From contig NZ_CP034689.1 in NCBI RefSeq assembly GCF_003994415.1, forward strand, positions 2,728,001 to 2,792,000: a stretch of 64,000 bases of DNA. Reading direction: 5' to 3'. This document shows positions 51,976 through 60,882 of this stretch, in pieces. The notes under the pieces were generated by a model. It was not told the origin of the DNA. It did not search any database and saw only the letters and a list, made by a program, of their open reading frames with translations. A program made the translations under genes and the position numbers. This DNA is from Achromobacter spanius. GTDB lineage: Bacteria > Pseudomonadota > Gammaproteobacteria > Burkholderiales > Burkholderiaceae_B. Numbering within the stretch: the first letter of the stretch is position 1; every line of letters starts with the position of its first letter.

Positions 51976-52497
51976 TCAGCCCTTGGGCGCCCACAGCGAT
52001 TCGCGCGTGGCCTCCAGGTGCGTCAGGTACAGGCGCAGATCGAATTCGTATTGGTGGTAGTGCGGTTCCATGCGCAGGCACAGGTTGTAGAAGGCCTTGT
52101 TGTGGTCCTTCTCTTTCAGGTGCGCCAATTCGTGCACGGTGATCATCTTCAGGAATTCGGCCGGCACGGTCTTGAACAGCGTCGCCACCCGGATCTCGTG
52201 CTTGGCGCGCAGCTTGCCGCCCTGCACGCGCGAAATGTAGGTGTGCTGGCCCAGGGCATGCTGGATCACATGGATCTTGCTGTCGTAGGTGACTTTATTG
52301 ATCAGGTCGCCGTTGCGCAGATACGTGTTCTTCAGGTCCGTCACGTACTGGTAGAGCGCGCGGTCTGTGCGGATATCGTGCGGGCCGTCGGGGTAGCGCG
52401 ACAGCAGGGCCGCGCCCAGCTTGCCACGTTCAAGCAGCGTTTGGGCCTGGGCGAGCAGCGGTTCCGGATAGCCGGTCAGGTATTTCAGGGTAGTCAC
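51976..52497 (-). CDS. YgjP-like zinc metallopeptidase (DUF45)
   Basis: A 173-residue protein with the zincin motif HELAH (His122, Glu123, His126) in MITVHELAHLKEKDH, matching the DUF45/YgjP-type WLM-like metalloproteases. There is no signal peptide or membrane segment. The N-terminal half is helical (LTGYPEPLLAQAQTLLERGK). Its substrate is unknown. It lies 101 bp upstream of dld and 87 bp downstream of dsbB on the same strand, but nothing suggests a shared function. Confidence 0.85.
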   Translation of the reverse strand: MTTLKYLTGYPEPLLAQAQTLLERGKLGAALLSRYPDGPHDIRTDRALYQYVTDLKNTYLRNGDLINKVTYDSKIHVIQHALGQHTYISRVQGGKLRAKHEIRVATLFKTVPAEFLKMITVHELAHLKEKDHNKAFYNLCLRMEPHYHQYEFDLRLYLTHLEATRESLWAPKG

Positions 52498-52584
52498 AGC
52501 AGGGAAAGAACTTCCGCGCGGCCGCGCCGCCTTATGGGGGGCGCAACCGGCGCGGTGTTGTCGGGCGCGCGCCCGCGATTGAGT

Positions 52585-53067
52585 TCAGGCTCGGGCGCGG
52601 CCGAAGACGACGGGCAGCGCCATGAAGAACAAGACCACGAAGAGCGCCAGGCTCCACAAGGCGTATTCAATGCCCAGCACCGGCACCTTGGCGTCCATGC
52701 AAGTGGCGAAAATACCGAACAGCCACGGCACGTTGCCTTCCAGGCCGATGCCGGTCATGAAGCGGTCGGCAAAGGTCTGGTCGCACGACAGCATGTTGGC
52801 CGCCACGCTGTACTGGTACCAGGCCGCCACCACGCCCGACAGCGACAGCAGCGCCGCCAGCGCGCCGGCGATGCGGGTCAACGCCCGGCCGCCGCCAAAG
52901 CCACCAATCAGCGCCACCACGCCGATGACCAGATAGATCAAGCGTTGCAGCACGCACCACGCGCACGGCGGCATATCGAAAACGTGTTGGGAAATCAGGG
53001 CCACGCCAACGGCGCCGAAGCAAAGCAGGGCAATCAGGCGAAGCAGGCGTTCAGAGCGGGTAGTCAT
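52585..53067 (-). CDS. dsbB: Disulfide bond formation protein DsbB
   Basis: DsbB reoxidises periplasmic DsbA and passes electrons to quinone. The 160-residue protein has four transmembrane helices, the first-loop pair CAWC (Cys35/Cys38), and a second pair, Cys95 and Cys123, in the long second periplasmic loop. Gln and Arg after CAWC (VLQR) are also conserved. The enterobacterial motif is CVLC; CAWC occurs in other betaproteobacterial DsbBs. It is upstream of the YgjP-like gene. Confidence 0.95.
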   Translation of the reverse strand: MTTRSERLLRLIALLCFGAVGVALISQHVFDMPPCAWCVLQRLIYLVIGVVALIGGFGGGRALTRIAGALAALLSLSGVVAAWYQYSVAANMLSCDQTFADRFMTGIGLEGNVPWLFGIFATCMDAKVPVLGIEYALWSLALFVVLFFMALPVVFGRARA

Positions 53068-53119
53068 TTTTTAACTTGTTTTGAGATTGATCGATGCGGG
53101 CGTGCGGCCCGGCCAACGC

Positions 53120-53833
53120 TTAGGCCTTGGGAACCGGAATTGGTTGCATCACCTGCGTCAACAAACCCAGCATCAGGTCGCGCGCGCCTTCCCAGAAGAT
53201 CTGCACGCCCAGGCACAGCATGATGAACGCCGACAGCCGCATGAACACGGCCGTGCCGTTGTCGCCCAGGCGGTGCAGCATCTGGGCGGCAAAGCGCAGG
53301 CAGACATAAAGGGTCAGGGACACCGCGATGATGCCCGGGATGGAGCCGCCCAGCCGCACCAGGCTCAGCACATGGTTCTGGTCGCGCAAGGACACGCCCA
53401 CGGTGATGGCGGCGGCGATGGAGCCCGGGCCGCAACTGATGGGAAACGTCAGCGGGTAGAACGCGCGCGCCTTCGCCATTTCGGGCGTGAACGATTCGGC
53501 CATGCGCGCCACGCGCTCGGTGTCGGCGTCGGGCGAATTCACCAACCGCCAGGCACTGGCAATCACCAGCATGCCGCCGCCCACGCGCACGATGGACAAG
53601 GAAATGCCGAAGAAGCTGAGCAGCACGTTGCCGGCCACCATGGCGACGATCAGCATCAGGCAGACATTGACCGCCACCCGTTTGGCCAGCACCACGCGCG
53701 TGGCCGACGAGGCGCCTTCGGTCAGCGACAGGAAGATCGGCGCAATGGCAGGCGGGTTCAGGAAGGGCAGCAGGGTGGCCAGCGCAAAGAAGAAGCTGCC
53801 ACCGAAGACGCGCAGATAGTCGTTAAGCTGCAT
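53120..53833 (-). CDS. MarC-family inner-membrane protein
   Basis: A 237-residue polytopic protein with about six hydrophobic segments and the MarC signatures LLPFLNPPAIAPIFLSLTEG and FYPLTFPISCGPGSIAAAIT. The family is a set of small transporters or membrane proteins without a firmly known substrate; despite the name, MarC is not itself a proven drug-resistance factor. It is flanked by glnD and dsbB on the same strand. Confidence 0.93.
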   Translation of the reverse strand: MQLNDYLRVFGGSFFFALATLLPFLNPPAIAPIFLSLTEGASSATRVVLAKRVAVNVCLMLIVAMVAGNVLLSFFGISLSIVRVGGGMLVIASAWRLVNSPDADTERVARMAESFTPEMAKARAFYPLTFPISCGPGSIAAAITVGVSLRDQNHVLSLVRLGGSIPGIIAVSLTLYVCLRFAAQMLHRLGDNGTAVFMRLSAFIMLCLGVQIFWEGARDLMLGLLTQVMQPIPVPKA

Positions 53834-53937
53834 GGGAGCGGGTATCGCCTGGCCGAAAACCCGGATTGTATGCGGTTCGGGCGCGGGTTGGTGACCCGAT
53901 CAGGTCACCCGATCAGGCGACCTGATCACCGCCTCGA

Positions 53938-56544
53938 TTACGCAACGCGCTGTTGCGCCTCGTCGCCGGCCAGCGCATCCAGGATGTCGCGTTCGAACTG
54001 CATCTGGATGCGGGGGCGCGCCAGCGCCGACCCATCCACGATGAACACGTCTTCCACGCGGTCGCCCAGCGTCATGATCTTGGCCATCAGCAGGTTGATC
54101 TCGTGCTGGGCGAATACGCGCGCCAGCGCGTGCAGCAGGCCAGGGCGGTCGGTGGCGGTAACCGACAAGCGCCACGACGTGCTGCGTTCGTCCGGCTGCA
54201 GCTCGGCTTGCGGCATGACCGGGAACACGCGCGACACGCGCGATTGCCGGTTGCGCCCGTAGTAGCCGCCGCGGCTGGGCTGCGCCTGAGCGGCGGCGTG
54301 CGGGTCTTTCAAGCGTTCGGCCAGTTCGTGTTCCACCAGCGTGGCCTGGGCGCGCAGGTCGCTGGCGCCTTCTGGCAGCAGCACAATAAAACTGTCCAGC
54401 GCCCAGCCGTGGCGCGTGGTGTGGATGCGCGCGTCTTGAATCGACAGGTTCTTGGCGTCGAAGTAGCCGCAGATGGCCACGAAAAGGTCCGGCGCATCGC
54501 GCGTATAGACCATGATCTGCAGGCCTTCGCCTTGCTCGGTGGGGCGGGCCTTGACCACCGCCTGGGTGGGCGCCACCTGGTGATACAGGTGGCGCGTGTG
54601 CCAGGCAATGTCCGAGGCGTCGTGGCGCAGGAAGTAGGCCACGTCCAACTGGTTCCAGAAGGCTTCGCGGGCGTCGTCGCGCAGGCCGGCCAGGCGTGTC
54701 AGGCGGGCCGCTTCTTCCTTGCGCTCGGTCAGCACCGTGTGGGCGTCGGCATGGGCGCCGCCCAGTGCGGCCAGGGTCAGCTTGTACAGGTCTTCCAGCA
54801 GCTTGCCCTTCCAGGCGTTCCAGACCTTGGGGCTGGTGCCGCGAATGTCGGCCACCGTCAGCAGGTAGAGCGCCGTCAGATGGCGCTCGTCTTTCACCGT
54901 GGCGGCGAAATCCTGCACGACGGCCGGGTCGGACAGGTCGCGCTTTTGCGCCACGGCCGACATCAGCAGATGCTGGCGCACCAGGAATTCCACCAGTTTG
55001 GCGTCTTCGGGATCCATGCCGTGGTCTTGCGCGAACTTGCGCACTTCGCGGGCGCCGAGTTCGGAGTGGTCGCCGCCGCGGCCCTTGGCGATGTCGTGAA
55101 ACAGCGCCGCCACGTACAGCAGCCAGTGGCGATCCAGCCCAGCAATCAATTGGCTGGCCAGCGGGTATTCCTGGGCATGCTCGGGCATGGTGAAGCGGCG
55201 CAGGTTGCGCACCACGGCCAGCGTGTGCTGGTCCACCGTGTAGGCGTGAAACAGGTCGTGCTGCATCTGGCCCACAATGCGGCGGAACACCGGCAGGTAG
55301 CGGGGCAGGATGTTCAGCATGGTCATGCGCCGCAGTTCGTGCACGATGCCGCGCGGCTGCTGCAGGATCTGTAGAAACAGCCTGCGGTTGACCGGGTTGC
55401 GGCGGAACTGCGCGTCGATGCGATGGCGCGAATGCCAGATGGCGCGCAATGTGCGCGCCGACATGCCGGTGAGTTCGGGGCGTTGCTGCATCACCAGGAA
55501 GGCGCGCAGCAGCAACGTGGGATTGCGTTCGAAGCCGTCGTCGCGAATGATGTCCAGGCGGTCGCGCAGGTTGCGGAAATCGTCGTCGATGTCGCGCGCG
55601 TCGCTATCGGGGCGCGGGAACAGCCTTTCTTCGATGTTCTGCACCAGGATGCCGTTCAACTGCGTCACCAGCCGCGCGGCCCAGTAGTAGCGCTGCATCA
55701 GCAGTTCGCTGCCGCGCCGCGTGGCGGTAGCGTGGATGCCGTAGACCTCGGCCAGCGCCGGCTGCAGATCGAACAGCACGCGGTCTTCGCGGCGCTTCGA
55801 CAGCAGGTGCAGCTCGATGCGCAAGCGCTTGAAGGCTTGTTCGGCCTTGCGCAGGTCGCGCGCTTCAGAAGAGGTCAGCAGCCCCGCCTGCGCCACCGAG
55901 CGCCAACTATTGCCAAAGCCCGCGGCACGCGCCATCCACAGAATGACTTGCAGGTCGCGCAAGCCGCCGGGCGATTCCTTGCAATTCGGTTCCAGCGCGT
56001 AGGGCGTGTCGTGATAGCGCGCATGGCGCTGCTGCATCTCGACCCGCTTGGCGCGGAAGAAGGCGCGTGGATCCAGCCGCGACTTGGTCGCGGCATCGAA
56101 CTTGCGCATCAGGATGCGGCTGCCCGCCAGCCAGCGCGATTCCAGCAGCGCCGTTTCCACGGTGATGTCGGCATCGGCCTCGCGTTCGCAGTCTTCAATG
56201 GTGCGCACGCTGTGGCCGGGTTCCAGGCCCAGGTCCCACAGCGAGGCCACCAGCCGTTCAATGGCGGATTCCTCTTCGGGTGTGGGGGCGTGCGGCAGCA
56301 GGATCAGCAGGTCAACGTCGGAATGCGGGTAAAGTTCGCCCCGGCCATAACCGCCCACCGCCGCCAGCGTGGCGCCCAGGGGTAGCGGGCAATGCTTGAC
56401 CAGGTCGCGCAGCGCGGCGTCCACGATGCGCCGCAATTCAGACAGCAGCGTATCCGGGCGCTCGTGCTCGCGGAACTGGGTTACCGCGGCGCGTCGGGCT
56501 TGCTGAATGCGTTCACGCAGGGAACTGAGGAATTCGGCGGTCAT
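53938..56544 (-). CDS. glnD: Bifunctional [protein-PII] uridylyltransferase / uridylyl-removing enzyme GlnD
   Basis: GlnD senses glutamine and adds or removes UMP on PII proteins, setting nitrogen control. The 868-residue enzyme has all expected domains: a nucleotidyltransferase with AVGGYGRGELYPHSDVDLLI (about 63-82), an HD domain with VAALFHDIAKGRGGDHSELG, and two C-terminal ACT domains (QIMVYTRDAPDLFVAICGYF and WRLSVTATDRPGLLHALARV). It starts 18 bp after the map stop. This pairing of map, glnD and the rpsB-tsf block is common in proteobacteria. Confidence 0.97.
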   Translation of the reverse strand: MTAEFLSSLRERIQQARRAAVTQFREHERPDTLLSELRRIVDAALRDLVKHCPLPLGATLAAVGGYGRGELYPHSDVDLLILLPHAPTPEEESAIERLVASLWDLGLEPGHSVRTIEDCEREADADITVETALLESRWLAGSRILMRKFDAATKSRLDPRAFFRAKRVEMQQRHARYHDTPYALEPNCKESPGGLRDLQVILWMARAAGFGNSWRSVAQAGLLTSSEARDLRKAEQAFKRLRIELHLLSKRREDRVLFDLQPALAEVYGIHATATRRGSELLMQRYYWAARLVTQLNGILVQNIEERLFPRPDSDARDIDDDFRNLRDRLDIIRDDGFERNPTLLLRAFLVMQQRPELTGMSARTLRAIWHSRHRIDAQFRRNPVNRRLFLQILQQPRGIVHELRRMTMLNILPRYLPVFRRIVGQMQHDLFHAYTVDQHTLAVVRNLRRFTMPEHAQEYPLASQLIAGLDRHWLLYVAALFHDIAKGRGGDHSELGAREVRKFAQDHGMDPEDAKLVEFLVRQHLLMSAVAQKRDLSDPAVVQDFAATVKDERHLTALYLLTVADIRGTSPKVWNAWKGKLLEDLYKLTLAALGGAHADAHTVLTERKEEAARLTRLAGLRDDAREAFWNQLDVAYFLRHDASDIAWHTRHLYHQVAPTQAVVKARPTEQGEGLQIMVYTRDAPDLFVAICGYFDAKNLSIQDARIHTTRHGWALDSFIVLLPEGASDLRAQATLVEHELAERLKDPHAAAQAQPSRGGYYGRNRQSRVSRVFPVMPQAELQPDERSTSWRLSVTATDRPGLLHALARVFAQHEINLLMAKIMTLGDRVEDVFIVDGSALARPRIQMQFERDILDALAGDEAQQRVA

Positions 56545-56562
56545 GGGGCGGGCGGCGGAGCC

Positions 56563-57384
56563 TTACACGGCGGGAATGACGATGGGCTCTTTGATGAAAG
56601 CGGGCGGCGGCGGCATGCCAGGCGACAGTGTCAGCACTTCGTAGCCGGTATCGGTCACGCAGACGGCATGTTCCCACTGGGCCGACAGGCTGTGATCGCG
56701 GGTCACGACCGTCCAGCCATCGGCAAGCTGGCGAATTTCGCGGCGGCCGGCGTTGATCATGGGTTCGATGGTGAACAACATACCCGTCACCAATTTCACG
56801 CCCGTGCCCGGCTTGCCATAGTGCAGCACCTGCGGATCTTCATGGAAACGCTGGCCGATGCCGTGGCCGCAGAATTCGCGCACCACCGAAAAGCCGTTGG
56901 ATTCCGCGTGCTTCTGGATGGCGTTGCCCACGTCGCCCAGGGTGGCGCCGTTTTTCACCTGCTGGATTCCCTTCCACATGCATTCGAAGGTGATCTCGGT
57001 CAGGCGGCGCGACAAGATGGACTGTTCGCCCACGGCGTACATGCGGCTGGTGTCGCCGAACCAGCCGTCTTTGATGATGGTGACGTCGATATTGAGCGAG
57101 TCCCCGTTTTTCAGCACCTTGTCGCCCGGAACCCCGTGGCAGACCTGGTGGTTCACCGACGTACAGATGGCGCCGGTGAAGGGCGGGTAGCCGGGCGGGG
57201 CGTAGCCCACCGTGGCGGACTTGACCTTCAATTCGTCAGTCAGGTATTCCAGGCACAGGCGGTCCAGCTCGCCGGTGGTGACGCCCGGTTTCACGTAAGG
57301 AGTGATGAAATCGAGAACTTTGGCGGCGTCCTGGCAGGCGGCGCGCATCTTGGCCAGGTCGGCCGGATTGGTAATTGTGCCCAT
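56563..57384 (-). CDS. map: Type I methionine aminopeptidase
   Basis: Removes the N-terminal Met from new proteins. The 273-residue enzyme has the metal ligands in their usual contexts: Asp in GDSLNIDVTIIKDGWFGDTS (two Asp), His in EFCGHGIGQRFHEDP, Glu in MLFTIEPMINAG, and a final Glu in WEHAVCVTD. It lacks an N-terminal zinc-finger extension, so it is the short bacterial class. It is divergent from rpsB and shares a long intergenic region with it. A TATAAT box lies about 50 bp upstream. Confidence 0.97.
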   Translation of the reverse strand: MGTITNPADLAKMRAACQDAAKVLDFITPYVKPGVTTGELDRLCLEYLTDELKVKSATVGYAPPGYPPFTGAICTSVNHQVCHGVPGDKVLKNGDSLNIDVTIIKDGWFGDTSRMYAVGEQSILSRRLTEITFECMWKGIQQVKNGATLGDVGNAIQKHAESNGFSVVREFCGHGIGQRFHEDPQVLHYGKPGTGVKLVTGMLFTIEPMINAGRREIRQLADGWTVVTRDHSLSAQWEHAVCVTDTGYEVLTLSPGMPPPPAFIKEPIVIPAV

Positions 57385-57435
57385 GGAGTAACTTGACGAT
57401 CTCTCGCTTGAATGTCTGCTTGAAAGAATAGTAGA

Positions 57436-57441
57436 ATTATA
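57436..57441 (-). promoter_or_regulatory. TATAAT -10 box of the map gene
   Basis: Read on the - strand, a perfect TATAAT lies 51 bp before the map ATG. The -35 region is weak: no TTGACA-like hexamer occurs at 16-18 bp. An imperfect palindrome with core AAAATTTT and flanking CCC/GGG (57447-57463) sits where the -35 would be and could be an operator. Confidence 0.5.
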
Positions 57442-57786
57442 GGCTTCCCTAAAATTTTGGGGAGCAATCGGGTTACGGCAAGAGCCGATCCCGCGAAGGT
57501 AGGACGAAAACTAAAGTCCACTTTCTCAAGGCCATTTCATTGGCCCACCGATTTGTTTCATGAGATCGGCGGCAAGCCCTGAAGTTTCACCGCAAGCGAA
57601 GGTTGTGGAGCGAAATCGGGCAGGCTGTCAGGTTCTGAGGCGCAGCGGGCGGGGTGATGACGGGCCGGGAGTCTGAAGTGGAATTGGCTGGAATCTTACC
57701 CAAGCCGGGGCACGGCGTGCTTGTAAGCTCGGTCATGTTTTTGAGCGGCGATGCAGGTTCGGTATGGGCGCCAGATTAAGTTCTTG

Positions 57787-57804
57787 AAAACCTTCGGGTT
57801 TTTT
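57787..57804 (+). terminator. Tetraloop hairpin with T tract in the map-rpsB gap
   Basis: AAAACC, a TTCG loop closed by C-G, then GGTTTT, followed by more T residues. This extra-stable C(UUCG)G loop with a U run looks like a small + strand terminator, yet no gene is visible before it. It suggests a short non-coding transcript or a remnant. Confidence 0.35.
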
Positions 57805-58052
57805 GAAGAAATGCCCTGGTGGTCTGATGCGCAAGATGGCGTCAAGCCTGAATGCGAAGAGCTGGATTTCGCTGCCAACAAAACAAGTCCGGGTGCGCTG
57901 AACCCCGGAAACTTCCAGGAATTTCCTGGAGTGTCTGGCTCAGCGCCTGTGTATGCGGAACAAGCGTCAAGTGCAAGGCTCTCGTCGTGTCGGTCGTCTG
58001 GGTTTATCGCGGAAGCAGTAGTTTTATTGCGGCAGTGATCGGTCGGCCCGGT

Positions 58053-58058
58053 TAAAAT
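58053..58058 (+). promoter_or_regulatory. Likely -10 box of the rpsB-tsf promoter
   Basis: TAAAAT in GGTTAAAATTTTG, about 105 bp before rpsB. No good -35 hexamer is found at the normal distance (TTGCGG at 58027 has a 20-bp spacer). The leader between this site and the ATG is long enough for the autogenous S2 control known in other bacteria, but I did not recognise the structure. Confidence 0.4.
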
Positions 58059-58163
58059 TTTGTCCATCCCGCGTGTTGCGGGAAATCGCGCGTCTCACCA
58101 CCCAGGGTGTCAGCCAGAGGCTGATGCAGGTGCGGCGCAAGAAATCAACCCTTGGAGAATTAC

Positions 58164-58913
58164 ATGTCTTTGATGCGCGAAATGCTGGAAGCGGGTGTCC
58201 ACTTTGGTCACCAAACCCGTTACTGGAACCCCAAGATGGCTCCGTACATCTTCGGTCACCGCAACAAGATTCACATCATCAACCTGGAAAAGACGGTTGA
58301 TAAGTACCAGGAAGCCACCAAGTTCGTGAAGCAGATCGCTGCTCGCGGCGGCAACATCCTGTTTGTCGGCACCAAGCGCGCTGCTCGCGAGCTGGTCGCC
58401 TCCGAAGCCGCCCGTTGCGGCATGCCCTTCGTCGACGCCCGCTGGCTCGGCGGCATGCTGACCAACTTCAAGACGGTCAAGACCTCGGTCAAGCGCCTGA
58501 AGGACATGGAAGTCGTCGTTGCCGAAGGCGGCGCCGAGCGCATGATCAAGAAGGAAGGCCTGCTGTTCCAACGCGAACTGGACAAGCTGAACAAGTCGAT
58601 CGGCGGCATCAAGGACATGAACGGTCTGCCTGACGCCATGTTCGTCATCGACGTCGGCTACCACAAGATTGCCATCGCCGAAGCCAAGACGCTGGGTATC
58701 CCCGTGGTCGCCGTGGTTGACACCAACCACTCGCCCGACGGCATCGACTACGTCATCCCGGGTAACGATGACTCGGCCAAGGCCATCGCGCTGTACGCCA
58801 AGGGCATCGCCGACGCCGTGCTGGAAGGCCGCGAACAGAACATGAATGGTCTGGTCGAAGAGCTGGGTGAAGGTCAGGAAGAGTTCGTCGAAGTGCAGGA
58901 CAACCAGGCCTAA
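58164..58913 (+). CDS. rpsB: 30S ribosomal protein S2
   Basis: S2 is a late-assembling small-subunit protein that helps recruit S1. I start at the ATG at 58164, eight bases after GGAG, giving 249 residues (MSLMREMLEAGVHFGHQTRY); an ATG four codons upstream has no such signal. Signatures are HFGHQTRYWNPKMAPYIFG and FVGTKRAARELVASEA. The usual MFVIDVGYHKIAIAEA and IDYVIPGNDDSAKAI follow. tsf lies 181 bp downstream with hairpins between. Confidence 0.98.
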   Translation: MSLMREMLEAGVHFGHQTRYWNPKMAPYIFGHRNKIHIINLEKTVDKYQEATKFVKQIAARGGNILFVGTKRAARELVASEAARCGMPFVDARWLGGMLTNFKTVKTSVKRLKDMEVVVAEGGAERMIKKEGLLFQRELDKLNKSIGGIKDMNGLPDAMFVIDVGYHKIAIAEAKTLGIPVVAVVDTNHSPDGIDYVIPGNDDSAKAIALYAKGIADAVLEGREQNMNGLVEELGEGQEEFVEVQDNQA

Positions 58914-58943
58914 GCCTGTTGTCATGTCCGGCGGTTAGTGTCC

Positions 58944-58973
58944 GGGAGCGGCTTTTGAAACAGAACCGCTCCC
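58944..58973 (+). other. Hairpin 1 between rpsB and tsf
   Basis: GGGAGCGG (58944-58951) pairs perfectly with CCGCTCCC (58966-58973), with a 14-nt loop. It starts 31 bp after the rpsB stop and has no T tract. It is a candidate attenuator or mRNA-protecting stem that adjusts the S2 to EF-Ts ratio. Confidence 0.5.
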
Positions 58974-59050
58974 GCCTCGCCGGCACTGCGAAGGTGGGCT
59001 CCCATCTTCCTGGCCCGCCACTGGCGGGCGTCCCATCGAATCAAATCACT

Positions 59051-59068
59051 GCCCCGGCGAGCCGGGGC
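59051..59068 (+). other. Hairpin 2 between rpsB and tsf
   Basis: GCCCCGG (59051-59057), loop CGAG, then CCGGGGC (59062-59068): a very stable 7-bp GC stem about 17 bases before the tsf Shine-Dalgarno. No T run follows. It could pause RNA polymerase or protect the tsf message from degradation. Confidence 0.5.
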
Positions 59069-59094
59069 GTGTCTTAGCAAAATTTGGAGCAAAC

Positions 59095-59973
59095 ATGGCT
59101 GAAATTACCGCTGCCCTGGTCAAGGAACTGCGCGAGAAGACCGACGCGCCCATGATGGAGTGCAAGAAGGCCTTGACGGAAGCCGAAGGCGACCTGGTTC
59201 GCGCCGAGGAAATCCTGCGCGTCAAGCTGGGCAACAAGGCCAGCAAGGCCGCTGCCCGCGTCACCGCCGAAGGCCTGATCGGTCTGTTCATCTCCGCCGA
59301 TGCCAAGCAAGGCGCCGTCGTTGAAATCAACTGCGAAACCGACTTCGTCGCCAAGAACGACGACTTCGTCGGCTTCGTGAACAAGCTGGCTGAACTGGTC
59401 GCCACGCAGAACCCGGCCGACGTCGCCGCTCTGTCGGCCCTGCCGTTCGGTGAAGGCACCGTTGAAACGACCCGCACCGCCCTGATCGGCAAGATCGGCG
59501 AAAACATCTCGATCCGCCGCTTCGAGCGCATCGAGACGCCGAACGCGCTGGCCAGCTACGTGCACGGCGGCAAGATCGGCGTGCTGGTGGAATACTCCGG
59601 CGCCGAGGAAGTGGGCAAGGACCTGGCGATGCACATTGCCGCCACCAAGCCCAAGGCCCTGAACGCCGACGGCGTGAACCCTGCCGACATCGCCGCCGAG
59701 CGTTCGGTCGCCGAGCAGAAGGCCGCCGAATCCGGCAAGCCGGCTGATATCGTGGCCAAGATGGTTGAAGGTTCGGTCGCCAAGTTCCTGAAGGAAGTGA
59801 CCCTGCTGTCGCAACCTTTCGTCAAGAACGACAAGCACACGGTCGAACAGCACCTGAAGGCCAATGGCGCTTCGATCAGCAAGTTCGTGCTGTTCGTTGT
59901 CGGCGAAGGTATCGAGAAGAAGACCAGCGACTTTGCCGCTGAGGTTGCCGCTGCCGCCGCCGGCGCAGCCTAA
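59095..59973 (+). CDS. tsf: Elongation factor Ts
   Basis: EF-Ts is the nucleotide-exchange factor for EF-Tu. The 292-residue protein has the N-terminal UBA-like domain with the EF-Tu-contact signature LREKTDAPMMECKKALTEAE (about 12-31) and EINCETDFVAKNDDFVGFVN (about 76-95). The ATG follows TTGGAGCAAAC. Length and layout are typical of betaproteobacterial EF-Ts. A strong terminator follows. Confidence 0.98.
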   Translation: MAEITAALVKELREKTDAPMMECKKALTEAEGDLVRAEEILRVKLGNKASKAAARVTAEGLIGLFISADAKQGAVVEINCETDFVAKNDDFVGFVNKLAELVATQNPADVAALSALPFGEGTVETTRTALIGKIGENISIRRFERIETPNALASYVHGGKIGVLVEYSGAEEVGKDLAMHIAATKPKALNADGVNPADIAAERSVAEQKAAESGKPADIVAKMVEGSVAKFLKEVTLLSQPFVKNDKHTVEQHLKANGASISKFVLFVVGEGIEKKTSDFAAEVAAAAAGAA

Positions 59974-59991
59974 CCTTCAGGGGTAGTGCTT

Positions 59992-60030
59992 AAAGGCCGG
60001 CACTAGATTAAATTCTAGTCCGGCCTTTTT
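59992..60030 (+). terminator. Rho-independent terminator after tsf
   Basis: AAAGGCCGG, a bulged C, ACTAG, an 8-nt loop, then CTAGT and CCGGCCTTTTT. The stem has 14 pairs and is followed by T5. It lies 18 bp after the tsf stop, separating rpsB-tsf from pyrH. Confidence 0.92.
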
Positions 60031-60150
60031 ACGCCGCGATGCCGGTTCTCAGGGGGAAACCTCCTGGGCAGAGCGTGAACTCGCGGCATTGAGGGGGTTC
60101 CCTCATTCTTGTCTTACACTTTCGTCGGATTGTTCTTCGGGATATCACCT

Positions 60151-60867
60151 ATGAGCAGCAGAGCATACAAACGGGTTCTTCTCAAACTTTCCGGCGAGGC
60201 GCTGATGGGCGAGGATGCTTTTGGCATCAATCGTTCCACCATCGTCCGCATGACCGATGAGATCGCCGAAGTCGCCGCCACCGGCGTCGAACTGGCCATC
60301 GTCATCGGCGGAGGTAACATTTTCCGTGGCGTCGCCCCGGGTGCGCAGGGCATGGACCGCGCCACCGCCGACTACATGGGCATGATGGCCACCATCATGA
60401 ACGCGCTTGCGCTGCAAGACGCGCTCAAGCACAAGGGGATCGACACCCGCGTACAATCGGCCCTGAACATCGATCAGGTCGTCGAACCCTACATCCGCCC
60501 GAAGGCTTTGCGTTACCTCGAAGAGGGCAAGGTCGTCATCTTCGCCGCGGGCACGGGCAACCCCTTCTTCACGACCGACACTGCCGCCGCCTTGCGTGGC
60601 GCCGAAATCGGCGCGGAGATCGTGTTGAAAGCCACCAAAGTGGACGGCATCTACAGCGCGGATCCCAACAAGGATCCCACCGCGACGCGCTATGCGCGGA
60701 TCAGCTTCGATGAAGCGATCGTGCGCCGTCTGGAAGTCATGGACGCCACGGCCTTCGCGCTGTGCCGTGACCAGAAACTGCCGATCAAAGTGTTTTCGAT
60801 CAATAAGTCCGGCGCGCTCAAGCGAGTGGTCAGCGGCGAAGACGAAGGCACGTTGGTACACGTTTAA
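60151..60867 (+). CDS. pyrH: UMP kinase
   Basis: PyrH phosphorylates UMP to UDP. From the ATG at 60151 (MSSRAYKRVLLKLSGEALMG) it has 238 residues, the normal length; a frame from 60109 adds 14 unsupported residues. The amino-acid-kinase core is clear: KLSGEALMG, LAIVIGGGNIFRG, FAAGTGNPFFTTDTAAALRG and LKATKVDGIYSADPNKDP. frr follows after 15 bp, as in most bacteria. Confidence 0.97.
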   Translation: MSSRAYKRVLLKLSGEALMGEDAFGINRSTIVRMTDEIAEVAATGVELAIVIGGGNIFRGVAPGAQGMDRATADYMGMMATIMNALALQDALKHKGIDTRVQSALNIDQVVEPYIRPKALRYLEEGKVVIFAAGTGNPFFTTDTAAALRGAEIGAEIVLKATKVDGIYSADPNKDPTATRYARISFDEAIVRRLEVMDATAFALCRDQKLPIKVFSINKSGALKRVVSGEDEGTLVHV

Positions 60868-60882
60868 AGAAAAGGAAATTTC

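Larger units (their letters stand above)
57385..58163. other. 779-bp intergenic region between divergent map and rpsB
   Basis: No gene is supported here. Two short frames (57751-58038 + and 57696-58067 -) show no family, lack good ribosome-binding sites, and have an odd mix of residues. The left part contains the map promoter and an imperfect AT-rich palindrome (57447-57463). The middle has a C(UUCG)G hairpin with a T tract (57787-57804) and a perfect dyad at 57914-57930. The right end has the likely rpsB promoter and leader. Base composition is lower in GC than the flanking genes. Confidence 0.5.

Noticed and set aside
57696..58067. Possible hypothetical proteins on both strands in the map-rpsB gap (57696-58067 - and 57751-58038 +)
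   Set aside because: They overlap each other, lack a convincing ribosome-binding site and show no domain. At most one could be real, and nothing favours either.
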